Positions 41,534 through 50,418 of a stretch of 64,000 bases of DNA are shown one piece after another. The stretch spans positions 248,001 to 312,000 of the forward strand of contig NZ_RBAK01000007.1 in NCBI RefSeq assembly GCF_003626595.1, written 5' to 3'. A program made the translations under genes and the position numbers. Source of the DNA: Micromonospora endolithica. Its GTDB lineage: Bacteria; Actinomycetota; Actinomycetes; Mycobacteriales; Micromonosporaceae. How positions within the stretch are numbered: position 1 is the stretch's first letter; each line of letters opens with the position of its first letter. Under the pieces are notes generated by a model. It was not told the origin of the DNA. It made no database searches and worked only from the letters and a program-made list of their open reading frames with translations.

Positions 41534-43246
41534 ATGCGGTACGACGTGCTCGTCATCGGGTCCGGCTTCGGCGGCAGCGTCACCGCGCTCCGGCTCGCCG
41601 AGAAGGGCTACGCCGTCGGGGTGCTGGAGGCCGGCCGGCGGTTCGCCGACGACGAGTTCCCGCAGACGTCGTGGCGGCTGCGCCGTTTCCTGTGGGCGCC
41701 CCGGCTCGGCTGCTACGGCCTGCAACGGATCACCCTGCTCCGCCCGGCCGACCGGCGGACCGGCGGCGGCGTGATGGTGCTCTCCGGCGCCGGGGTCGGC
41801 GGCGGGTCACTGGTCTACGCGAACACCCTCTACGAGCCGCTGGACGCCTTCTACGCCGACCCGCAGTGGCGGGACATCACCGACTGGCGCACCGAGCTGG
41901 CCCGCCACTACGACCAGGCGAAACGGATGCTCGGGGTCACCACGTACCCCCGGGTCACCGGCGCGGACCGGGCGATGCGGGCGGTGGCCGACCGGATGGG
42001 GGTGGGGTCGACCTTCCACGCCACCCCGGTCGGCGTGCACATCGGCCGGCCCGGCGAGCGGGTGGCCGACCCGTACTTCGGTGGGGCCGGGCCGGAGCGC
42101 ACCGGCTGCACCCACTGCGGCGGGTGCATGACCGGCTGCCGGCACGGGGCGAAGAACACGCTGGTCAAGAACTACCTGTGGCTCGCCGAGCGGCTCGGCG
42201 CGCGGGTCCACCCGCTGACCACGGTGACCGCGGTCCGCCCCGCCGCCGGCGGCGGGTACCAGGTGCACACCGTCCGCACCGGGTCCTGGTTGCGCCGGCG
42301 GCGCCAGGTGCTCCACGCCGACCAGGTGGTGTTCGCGGCCGGGGCGCTGGGCACCCAGCGGCTGCTGCACGAGATGCGGGCGACCGGGGCGCTGCCCGGG
42401 CTCTCGCCCCGGCTGGGCGAGCTGACCCGGACCAACTCCGAGGCGATCCTCGGTGCCTCGGTGCCCCGGCAGCGGGCCCGCGCCGCCGGCACGGACTACT
42501 CCGAGGGGGTGGCGATCACCAGCTCGTTCCACCCCGACCCGCAGACCCACATCGAGCCGGTCCGCTACGGCCGGGGCTCCAACGCGATGGGCCTGCTCCA
42601 GTCGCTGCTGGTCGACGGCGGCCCGCACCGGGTGCGCCGGTGGCTGGGCGCGATCGTCCGGCAGCCCCGCCTGGCGGCCCGGATGCTGTCCGTCCGTGGC
42701 TGGTCGGAACGTACGGTGATCGCCCTGGTCATGCAGTCCGCGGACAACTCGCTGACCACCCGGTTCCGACGCGGACCGCTGGGCCGGCGGCTGGTGTCCG
42801 GCCCGGGGCACGGCGCGCCCAATCCGACCTGGATCCCGGCCGGCAACCGGGCGGTGCGGCTGCTGGCGGAGGAGATCGGCGGCACCCCGGGCGGGGCGCT
42901 CACCGAGCCGTTCGACATCCCGATGACCGCGCACATCCTGGGCGGCGCGGTGATCGGCGCCACCCCGGCCGACGGGGTGATCGATCCGTGGCACCGGGTG
43001 TACGGCCACCCGGGGCTGCACGTGGTGGACGGTGCGGCGGTCTCGGCGAACCTCGGGGTGAACCCGTCGCTGACGATCACCGCGCAGGCGGAGCGGGCGA
43101 TGTCGTTCTGGCCCAACCGGGGCGAGCCGGACGCGCGGCCGCCACTCGGCTCGCCGTACACCCGTCTGGAGCCGGTGCCACCCCACCGCCCGGCGGTCCC
43201 CCCGGGCGCCCCGGGTGCCCTGCGGTTAGGAAGGGCCCCTTCCTAA
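41534..43246 (+). CDS. ChoD-like GMC oxidoreductase with [4Fe-4S]-type cysteine motif
   Basis: 570 residues. The N-terminal FAD-binding dinucleotide fold (VLVIGSGFGGSVTALRLAEK) and C-terminal GMC_oxred_C region are present (GGAVIGATP, then VVDGAAVSANLGVNPSL). At about residues 195-205 GCTHCGGCMTGC places four Cys as C-x2-C-x2-C-x3-C, a ferredoxin-type cluster motif unusual for GMC flavoenzymes. M. tuberculosis ChoD (Rv3409c), the positional counterpart beside guaB3, belongs to this group. Sterol oxidation is not established by sequence. The last residues (GRAPS) and the stop are encoded by a repeat element. Confidence 0.88.
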   Translation: MRYDVLVIGSGFGGSVTALRLAEKGYAVGVLEAGRRFADDEFPQTSWRLRRFLWAPRLGCYGLQRITLLRPADRRTGGGVMVLSGAGVGGGSLVYANTLYEPLDAFYADPQWRDITDWRTELARHYDQAKRMLGVTTYPRVTGADRAMRAVADRMGVGSTFHATPVGVHIGRPGERVADPYFGGAGPERTGCTHCGGCMTGCRHGAKNTLVKNYLWLAERLGARVHPLTTVTAVRPAAGGGYQVHTVRTGSWLRRRRQVLHADQVVFAAGALGTQRLLHEMRATGALPGLSPRLGELTRTNSEAILGASVPRQRARAAGTDYSEGVAITSSFHPDPQTHIEPVRYGRGSNAMGLLQSLLVDGGPHRVRRWLGAIVRQPRLAARMLSVRGWSERTVIALVMQSADNSLTTRFRRGPLGRRLVSGPGHGAPNPTWIPAGNRAVRLLAEEIGGTPGGALTEPFDIPMTAHILGGAVIGATPADGVIDPWHRVYGHPGLHVVDGAAVSANLGVNPSLTITAQAERAMSFWPNRGEPDARPPLGSPYTRLEPVPPHRPAVPPGAPGALRLGRAPS

Positions 43247-43286
43247 CGCCTCCGGTAGAGGAAGGGCCCCCTCCTAACGCCTCGGG
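43226..43286. repeat. Dispersed palindromic repeat at the convergent gene ends (copy 2)
   Basis: A 21-nt palindrome (43226-43246, TTAGGAAGGG-C-CCCTTCCTAA), then CGCCTCCGGTAGAG and a second degenerate GGAAGGGCCCCCTCC unit. It matches copy 1 at 26075-26124. It supplies the C-termini and the overlapping stops (TAA on plus, TAG on minus) of both flanking genes and may also act as a bidirectional terminator. Confidence 0.8.
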
Positions 43287-44346
43287 CGGGCGCGTCGCCA
43301 CCCGGCGCCGGGCTCCCGGTGAAGGTCCGCCGGTCCATCCAGGCGACGACCGCGGCGTGCGGGAGGGTCAATGCCGCCAGTACGGCGATCGTGGTGGGCA
43401 GCGCGTCGACCGGCTGCTCGGGCCGGCCGACCAGCGCGGCCAGGAAGACCGAGGCGGCCAGGGTGGGCAGCGCCGCCCGCCGGGCGAAGCGACGCAGTGG
43501 CGGGGAGAGCCGGCCGGCGGTCAGGTCGGCGTGGTTGGCCGGGTCGGCGTGCAACAGCCGGGCCACGTGTCGCAGCGAGTGCCAGCCGGCGAAGTACGCC
43601 CCGATCGCCAGCGCGGGTGGCACCGCGGCGAAGAGGGCGACGAGCAGGACCGGTTCGACGGCGCTCCGGAGCCGGCCGGCCCGGACGCCACGCCGCAGGG
43701 TGACGCCGATCGCCACGAGCAGGCAGAGTGCCGCGGTCAGCCGGATCTCGGTGGTGAGTAGCGCCGGTACACCGGGAGCGACCGCCGCCAGCAGCGGATC
43801 GACGGCGTCCGGTCGCAGGAGCAGGGGCAGCACCACCGGCGGACCGCCGTGGGCGAGCACCCCCGACCCGGTGTACCGGACGGGCCGGTGGTCGCGTTCG
43901 GCGTGGAACGCCTCGTCGGCGGCGCCGAAGTGCACGACCGACACGGCGAGGAACCCGAGCAGCGCGAGGTCGGGGGCCGCCCGGAAGACCGCGAGCACCC
44001 CCGCCGCCACGGCCGCGTACGCCAGCGGCAGCGCCAGGCGTGCGAACGGTGGACGCGCCCGGACGGAGAGCCAGGCCGGGACCAGGTGGTCGACCGCGCC
44101 GTGCGGCAGGCCGAGGACCAGGCCCACGACCAGGAATGCCGGCGACGCGCCGAAGTCGTACCGGTGCAGCAGGGGCGCGCCCGCCAGCAGCGCGGCGACG
44201 ACCAGCGCGGAGACCAGGCCGGCGCGGTCCAGCAGCCGGTACGCCGGGGGCCGACCGGCGGTCCCGGCGGTGGGTCCGGCGTGGCCGGCGGTGGACGCGG
44301 CGTTGCCGGGGGTGGCCGCGGCCCCGGGCGGCACCGGAGTGGTCAC
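43243..44346 (-). CDS. blh: Brp/Blh-family beta-carotene 15,15'-dioxygenase
   Basis: 367 residues, about 8-10 predicted membrane helices. GLPHGAVDHLVP, SVVHFGAADE and GWHSLRHVARL hold the conserved His that bind the catalytic iron. The enzyme cleaves beta-carotene to two retinals, the rhodopsin chromophore. It starts with a GTG that overlaps the rhodopsin stop (GTGA), so rhodopsin and retinal synthase are translationally coupled. The C-terminal tail RRGPFLYRRR is encoded by the palindromic repeat. The N-terminal 30 residues are Ala/Gly/Pro-rich and not conserved. Confidence 0.9.
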   Translation of the reverse strand: MTTPVPPGAAATPGNAASTAGHAGPTAGTAGRPPAYRLLDRAGLVSALVVAALLAGAPLLHRYDFGASPAFLVVGLVLGLPHGAVDHLVPAWLSVRARPPFARLALPLAYAAVAAGVLAVFRAAPDLALLGFLAVSVVHFGAADEAFHAERDHRPVRYTGSGVLAHGGPPVVLPLLLRPDAVDPLLAAVAPGVPALLTTEIRLTAALCLLVAIGVTLRRGVRAGRLRSAVEPVLLVALFAAVPPALAIGAYFAGWHSLRHVARLLHADPANHADLTAGRLSPPLRRFARRAALPTLAASVFLAALVGRPEQPVDALPTTIAVLAALTLPHAAVVAWMDRRTFTGSPAPGGDAPARGVRRGPFLYRRR

Positions 44347-45050
44347 CGGGAGGCCGCGATCGGAAGCTCGCCGCGGGCGGACAGTTGCCGGAGCCGGCCG
44401 AGGTCGAGGATGCCCCAGCCCACCTTCGACGCGATGGAGAGCAGGACGAAGAGCGCGGTGTCGGTGGGGGCGCCGAGCAGGCCGATCCCGGTCGGGCTGA
44501 CGAACCAGATCACCGGGTACCCGATCCAGAGCACGCTGAGCAGCAGCGCGGCCTCCCGGTAGGCGTGGTGCAGGCCGGCGGGTTGGCGGCGCGCCACGGC
44601 GTGCAGCGGGCCCCAGACCAGCGCGTAGATCACCAGCAGGGCGACCGTTCCGAGCGTGTAGCACAGCCAGCGGGTCACGTCGTCGTCGGCGAGGTCGGCG
44701 ACAAGACCGCTGAGGATCATCACCACGTTCGTGCCGACCAGCGCGACGACGAGTGGGGGGTGCCGCCTCGGCAGGGCGTGCGTCGCGGTGAGGGCCAACG
44801 CCACGAGCAGCAGGGACGCGCTCACCACCCAGTCCGCGTACCGGGTCCAGTAGGTGGGGTGGCCGCCGCCGTCGGTCCGTCCGCCGCCGAGCGCCGTGAA
44901 GGTGTACCAGAGCCCGGACCACAACGGGATGGCGATCGCGACCGCGTACTCGACGCGGGGGACGCCACGCGGGTCGGCCGCCCAGCGGACGAGGAACAGG
45001 ACGCCGGCCGCCATGGCGGTGACGTACAGCCAGAGCCACCATCCCGTCAT
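44343..45050 (-). CDS. Microbial rhodopsin, DSA motif (xenorhodopsin/sensory-rhodopsin-like)
   Basis: 235 residues, seven predicted helices. The retinal Schiff-base lysine is K209 (SIASKVGWG). Helix C is RYADWVVSASLLLVA, giving D73-S77-A84 at bacteriorhodopsin positions 85/89/96. The second counterion (BR D212) is Ser205. D216 (K+7) and W175/Y178/W182 of the retinal pocket are present. From family knowledge, this D-S-A set with loss of D212 matches xenorhodopsins such as NsXeR, an inward proton pump; Anabaena sensory rhodopsin is also near. Inward pump or photosensor cannot be decided. The His of the NsXeR uptake pair is not conserved. Overlaps blh. Confidence 0.85.
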   Translation of the reverse strand: MTGWWLWLYVTAMAAGVLFLVRWAADPRGVPRVEYAVAIAIPLWSGLWYTFTALGGGRTDGGGHPTYWTRYADWVVSASLLLVALALTATHALPRRHPPLVVALVGTNVVMILSGLVADLADDDVTRWLCYTLGTVALLVIYALVWGPLHAVARRQPAGLHHAYREAALLLSVLWIGYPVIWFVSPTGIGLLGAPTDTALFVLLSIASKVGWGILDLGRLRQLSARGELPIAASR

Positions 45051-45114
45051 CCGACCCGCTCCTCCGCCTCCGGTGGGGGACCCGGCGAATTCCGCTCTCC
45101 GCATCCGTCCCGCC

Positions 45115-45127
45115 GCCTACGGTAGGC
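45115..45127. promoter_or_regulatory. Palindrome GCCTAC-G-GTAGGC between the divergent rhodopsin genes
   Basis: Perfect 6-nt arms around one base, in the 139-nt gap between the two rhodopsin starts, 65 nt upstream of one and 63 nt upstream of the other. Candidate shared operator. A possible -10 box, CATAAC, follows on the plus strand. Confidence 0.4.
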
Positions 45128-45189
45128 AGGCATAACGGATCTCTGGAACAAATCGCTTTATCTCCTCCCACGGACCGGAAGGCGGGGCA

Positions 45190-46050
45190 GTGAACTTCGA
45201 GAACCTGTTCTCGTACAACGTCGACCAGTACACGCTGGTCTCCCACGTACTCAGCCTCGGCTTCGCGGTGATGGCCGCCGGGTTGGTCTACTTCCTGGTC
45301 ACCGCCCGCTCGATCGCCCCGCGGTACCGGCTCTCCTCGGTGCTCTCCGCCGTCGTGATGGTGTCGGCCTTCTTCGAGCTGTTCCTGCTCTACCAGCGCT
45401 GGGTCAGCGCCTTCCAGTGGGACGGCACCGCCTTCGTCCAGTCCGACACGCTGTTCTCCAACGGGTACCGGTACGTCAACTGGTCGATCGACGTGCCGGT
45501 CCTGCTGATCCAGTTGCTGGTCGTGATGGGGGTGACCGGCCGTCGGTTCCACCAGATCTGGGTCGCCTTCGTGGCCGGCGGGCTCGCGATGATCTACACC
45601 GGGTACGCCGGACAGTTCCACGAGGTGGAGCGCTCCGCGCCGTTCTGGGTCTGGGGCCTGGTCAGCACGGCCTTCTTCCTGGTCCTGCTGGCCCTGGTCT
45701 ACCGGGTCATCTTCGGCAACCTGGCCCGGCTTCCCGAGTCCGCCCGAGGGGTGGCCCGGGGCGTCTGGTGGCTCGTGGTGGTCTCCTGGCTGCTCTACCC
45801 GGGCGCCTACCTGATGCCGGCGATGTGGGACTCCGCCGACGGCGTGGTGGCCCGACAGATCACCTACACGCTGGCGGACATCACCTCGAAGGTGGTGTAC
45901 GGGGTCCTGCTCGGCATCATCGCGCGCAAGGTCAGCACCACCGAGGGGTACGGCCCGGCCATCGAGGACGAGGTGGCCCTGCCCCGAGGCGGGATCACCG
46001 ACCGCGGGGCACCCGCCGGCCGCCGGGGGAGGACCGATCGCGATCGGTAG
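45190..46050 (+). CDS. Light-driven sodium-pump-type rhodopsin (NDQ motif)
   Basis: 286 residues, seven predicted helices. Helix C reads NGYRYVNWSIDVPVLLIQ, giving N97-D101-Q108, the N-D-Q triad of Na+-pumping rhodopsins. Further KR2-like blocks are ENLF at the N-terminus, SHVLSLGFAVM (H19), LSSVLSAVVMVSAF, GYAGQFHEV, WLLYPGAYLMP and GVVARQITYTLADITSKV, with R94, counterion D230 and retinal K234. In light it should move Na+ outward, or H+ when Na+ is absent. A basic C-terminal tail of about 35 residues is extra. The GTG follows GGAAGGCGGGG. Chromophore should come from blh next door. guaA starts 11 nt downstream but has its own TAGGAT box. Confidence 0.93.
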   Translation: MNFENLFSYNVDQYTLVSHVLSLGFAVMAAGLVYFLVTARSIAPRYRLSSVLSAVVMVSAFFELFLLYQRWVSAFQWDGTAFVQSDTLFSNGYRYVNWSIDVPVLLIQLLVVMGVTGRRFHQIWVAFVAGGLAMIYTGYAGQFHEVERSAPFWVWGLVSTAFFLVLLALVYRVIFGNLARLPESARGVARGVWWLVVVSWLLYPGAYLMPAMWDSADGVVARQITYTLADITSKVVYGVLLGIIARKVSTTEGYGPAIEDEVALPRGGITDRGAPAGRRGRTDRDR

Positions 46051-46053
46051 GAT
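46048..46053 (+). promoter_or_regulatory. TAGGAT -10 box of guaA (leaderless)
   Basis: TAGGAT overlaps the last codons of the rhodopsin gene and ends 8 nt before the guaA ATG; no Shine-Dalgarno. guaA may thus be expressed independently of the rhodopsin. Confidence 0.4.
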
Positions 46054-46061
46054 CAGCCACC

Positions 46062-47620
<1,559 letters not shown>

Positions 47621-47625
47621 CCGGC

Positions 47626-47946
47626 TCACGCCGTCGGCGGCACCGTCGGCGGGGGCGTGGGCGTGGTCGGTGCCGGCGGCGGCGTGGGCTGTGGCGCGGC
47701 GCCCGCCGGGTGCGGCCACGCCGGCGCGCCGGGCGGCTCCTCGGGCATCAGGAACCACATGATCGGGTACGCGAGCAGCACGAGCCCGCCGGTGAGCAGA
47801 CCGCCGACCGCGAAGACCACCCGGACCAGGGTGGGGTCGACGGCGAAGTAGCGGCCGAGTCCGCTGGCCACCCCGGCGACCATGCGGTCGTGGGTGGGTC
47901 GGCGGAGCTGCTTGTACGGGGCCTGGGGAGCGGTGGTGGTTGTCAT
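47626..47946 (-). CDS. PspC-domain membrane protein
   Basis: 106 residues. The PspC domain is at about 12-72 (LRRPTHDRMVAGVASGLGRYFAVDP, then one or two hydrophobic segments LVRVVFAVGGLLTGGLVLLAYPIMWFLMP), followed by a Pro/Thr-rich C-terminal tail. PspC domains sense or signal envelope stress. The same domain opens two proteins at 53.8-56.9 kb. It converges on guaA with 7 nt between stops. Confidence 0.9.
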   Translation of the reverse strand: MTTTTAPQAPYKQLRRPTHDRMVAGVASGLGRYFAVDPTLVRVVFAVGGLLTGGLVLLAYPIMWFLMPEEPPGAPAWPHPAGAAPQPTPPPAPTTPTPPPTVPPTA

Positions 47947-48031
47947 ACCTCCACGGTCCGCGTACGTCTTCCCGGCGCCCTCGGTGACCGCCCGGATCCC
48001 TACCCTGACCCGTCCCTGACCCGCGAGCGTT

Positions 48032-48053
48032 GAGTCAGGAATCTGACTCTTTT
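48032..48053 (+). promoter_or_regulatory. Short hairpin GAGTCAG-GAAT-CTGACTC followed by T4
   Basis: A perfect 7-bp stem with a T-run on the plus strand, 38 nt upstream of the Nudix gene. It looks like a small intrinsic terminator or operator, but no plus-strand gene ends just before it. Confidence 0.4.
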
Positions 48054-48090
48054 CGATCTCGGTAACCCGCAGCGGGGAGAATTTGGCCCC

Positions 48091-49038
48091 GTGACCACCT
48101 TGCTGGAGCCGCTCCGCAGGATCGCGGCATACGCAGTTTGTGCTGATTCAGTCGGCCGAGTGTTGCTGGTCCGCGCATCGGAGCGCTCCGGCACCCCCGG
48201 CACGTGGTCGTTGCCCGGTGGGGCGGTCGACCACGGCGAGGACCCACACCACACCGTCGTACGCGAGACGGCGGCCGAGACCGGCCTGTCGGTCTCCGTG
48301 GCCGGGCTGCACGACGTGCTGGCCGACATGCGGGCGCTGCCCGAGCGGGGCATCACGATCCACACCGACCGCCTGATCTACCAGGTGTCGGTACGGGGCG
48401 GGACGCTCACCGACCGGGTGGACCGGCCCACCGACCTGGCCCGCTGGTTCACCCCGACGGAGGCGCGGGAGCTGCCGGTCCGCTCGTTCACCGCGCGCGC
48501 CCTCGGTCTGCCGACCTCGTCGGCCGACATCGTCCCCGACGAGGCGCCGGAGTTCCCCTCCTTCTACGCCGTCCCCGGTCCGGACGGGCTGCACCGGGCG
48601 CAGCGCTTCGCCGCGTACGCGGTGGTGACCGACCCGGACGACCGGGTCCTGCTCACCCGGGTCTCCGACGGCTACCCGGGGGCCGGATGCTGGCACCTGC
48701 CCGGTGGCGGCACCGACTACGGCGAGCAGCCGGCCGCGGCGCTGATCCGGGAACTGGTCGAGGAGACCGGCCAGACCGGCCGCCTGGTCGAACTGCTCGG
48801 GGTGGCCAGTCACCGGGACGCCGCCTCGCTCGGCCCCGAGGGCTACCCGATCGACTGGCACGGCGTGCGGGCCTTCTACCGGGTGGTCGTCGACCAGCCC
48901 GCCCCACCGACCGTCGCCGACGTCGGCGGCTCCACCTGCGAGGCCCGTTGGTTCGGCCGGGAGGAACTGGGCGCCCTCCCCGCCGACCGCCTCACCGAGG
49001 TGACCGCCGAAGCCGTCCAGGCCGCCCGCCTGACCTGA
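48091..49038 (+). CDS. Double-Nudix hydrolase (copy 1)
   Basis: 315 residues made of two Nudix domains (about 8-140 and 168-310). The second has an intact Nudix box (GGGTDYGEQPAAALIREL, then VEETG). The first box reads RETAAETG, with Ala in place of one metal-binding Glu, so the first domain is probably weak or inactive. Both domains carry the same distal block (DRLIYQV, ARWF), so this is an internal duplication. The GTG is preceded by CGGGGAG. Substrate is unknown (nucleotide or ADP-ribose-type diphosphates). A paralog with the same layout follows. Confidence 0.88.
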   Translation: MTTLLEPLRRIAAYAVCADSVGRVLLVRASERSGTPGTWSLPGGAVDHGEDPHHTVVRETAAETGLSVSVAGLHDVLADMRALPERGITIHTDRLIYQVSVRGGTLTDRVDRPTDLARWFTPTEARELPVRSFTARALGLPTSSADIVPDEAPEFPSFYAVPGPDGLHRAQRFAAYAVVTDPDDRVLLTRVSDGYPGAGCWHLPGGGTDYGEQPAAALIRELVEETGQTGRLVELLGVASHRDAASLGPEGYPIDWHGVRAFYRVVVDQPAPPTVADVGGSTCEARWFGREELGALPADRLTEVTAEAVQAARLT

Positions 49039-49286
49039 CCCCCTCCCCGGGCGTCCCGCCCCACCGCGCCGATCATGAAAACGGGTGATGTGGCCCGGTC
49101 CGTAGCCCAGATCTGGGCGCGGGCGATGAGACGGTGCCGGGCTTGCCGCCGGCGACTCACCTCGATCGGCGCCGAGCACGACTGCGCCTCCCCAGCGGTG
49201 CTCCACTCCGAACCCGTCTCATCCGGGCCGGTGCCCTCCCGCGCCCGACGTCCGTCATGCGGCGACCGGGGCTCCCGCCTACGAGA

Positions 49287-49354
49287 CCCGCGCAACTTCG
49301 GGGATGTTGCTGCCTCTCTCGCTCCCGAAGCAGCACTTTCCCCGAACTTGCGCG
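49287..49354. repeat. 68-nt imperfect palindrome (REP/MITE-like)
   Basis: 17-nt outer arms (49287-49303 and 49338-49354) pair with a single mismatch. Inside, TGCTGC and GCAGCA can pair further. It looks like a mobile or REP-type hairpin element rather than a simple terminator. Confidence 0.7.
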
Positions 49355-49434
49355 GATCTTGGTCCGGGGGTGGGGGCGGGGCGGGCGCGGGGGCGGGCGC
49401 TGCGACGCGGCTTGTGTCCGTTATGCCCGGCAGA

Positions 49435-49475
49435 GGTGCAAGATCGTGGGGGTGGGGTGCAAGATCGTGGGGGTG
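49435..49475 (+). repeat. Direct repeat, 20 nt with 21-nt period
   Basis: GGTGCAAGATCGTGGGGGTG occurs at 49435-49454 and 49456-49475, separated by one G, just upstream of the second double-Nudix gene. Confidence 0.8.
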
Positions 49476-49506
49476 GGCGACGGGGTGGCGTGGGACGGGG
49501 AGACTG

Positions 49507-50418
49507 GTGCGGGAACGGCGGCGGGTCGGGGCTTACGGGGTGGCGCGGGACGACCGGGGGCGGGTGCTGCTGACGCGTAACTCGGCGCTGGCCGACTTCC
49601 CGGGGATGTGGTCGCTGCCCGGCGGCGGCCTGGACCACGCCGAGCACGCGGCGCACGCCGTGGTCCGTGAGGTCGGCGAGGAGACCGGACTCGTCGTCGC
49701 GGCGACCCGGCTGCGGTCGGTGGTCGCCGATGTGGTCCGTTACACCAACCTCGGGGTCGCGCTGCACACCGACCGGCTGATCTTCGATCTCACCGTGGTC
49801 GGCGGAACGCTGCGCGACGAGAGGGAGGGCTCCAGCGACCTCGCCCGCTGGTGGACCGTCGCCGAGGCGGCGGAGCTGCCGCTGCTGCCGTTCACCGCCG
49901 AGGCACTCGACCTGCCGGTGGGCCCGCTGCCGCCGGGTGCCCCGGACCGCCGGGAGCCGTTCGCCGAGCCGCCCGCCGATCGGCGGCTGCGCTTCGGCGC
50001 GTACGGGCTGGTGACCGACCCGGCGGAACGGGTGCTTCTGACCATGATCGCCGACGGCTACCCGGGGGCGGGCCAGTGGCACCTGCCCGGTGGCGGGACG
50101 GACCACGGTGAGCAGCCGGTTTCCGCGCTGCTGCGTGAGCTGGTCGAGGAGTCCGGGCAACTGGGCCGCGTGCTGGAGCTGATCGACGTGGACAACCTGC
50201 ACAACCCCGCCGCGCTGGGACCGGAGGGACGCCCGCTGGACTGGCACGGCGTACGGGTGGTCTACCGGGTGGCGGTCGACGTACCCACCGAGGCGCGGGT
50301 GACCGAGCGGGCCGGGGGTTCCACCGCGCGGGCCGCCTGGTTCACTCCGGACCAACTCGCCGACCTGCGGCTGACCGGGATCGCCGCCCGCGCGGTCCGG
50401 GGGGCCCACCTGGGGTGA
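49507..50418 (+). CDS. Double-Nudix hydrolase (copy 2)
   Basis: 303 residues, same two-domain plan as the upstream paralog. Here both Nudix boxes look competent: first REVGEETG, second RELVEESG. Both domains have the DRLIF or equivalent segment and the A-x-W-[FW] strand. I chose the GTG at 49507, 6 nt after GGGGAG; the frame is open further upstream through repeats that are not conserved. It is followed by a 338-nt gap before pssA. Confidence 0.87.
   Translation: MRERRRVGAYGVARDDRGRVLLTRNSALADFPGMWSLPGGGLDHAEHAAHAVVREVGEETGLVVAATRLRSVVADVVRYTNLGVALHTDRLIFDLTVVGGTLRDEREGSSDLARWWTVAEAAELPLLPFTAEALDLPVGPLPPGAPDRREPFAEPPADRRLRFGAYGLVTDPAERVLLTMIADGYPGAGQWHLPGGGTDHGEQPVSALLRELVEESGQLGRVLELIDVDNLHNPAALGPEGRPLDWHGVRVVYRVAVDVPTEARVTERAGGSTARAAWFTPDQLADLRLTGIAARAVRGAHLG

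Larger units (their letters stand above)
49039..49506. other. 468-nt intergenic region with long hairpin and direct repeat
   Basis: Between the two double-Nudix genes. The plus frame is open but the composition is not coding-like, with no ribosome-binding site before the late GTG. It contains an imperfect 17-bp-arm hairpin (49287-49354) and a 21-nt-period direct repeat (49435-49475). Confidence 0.6.
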
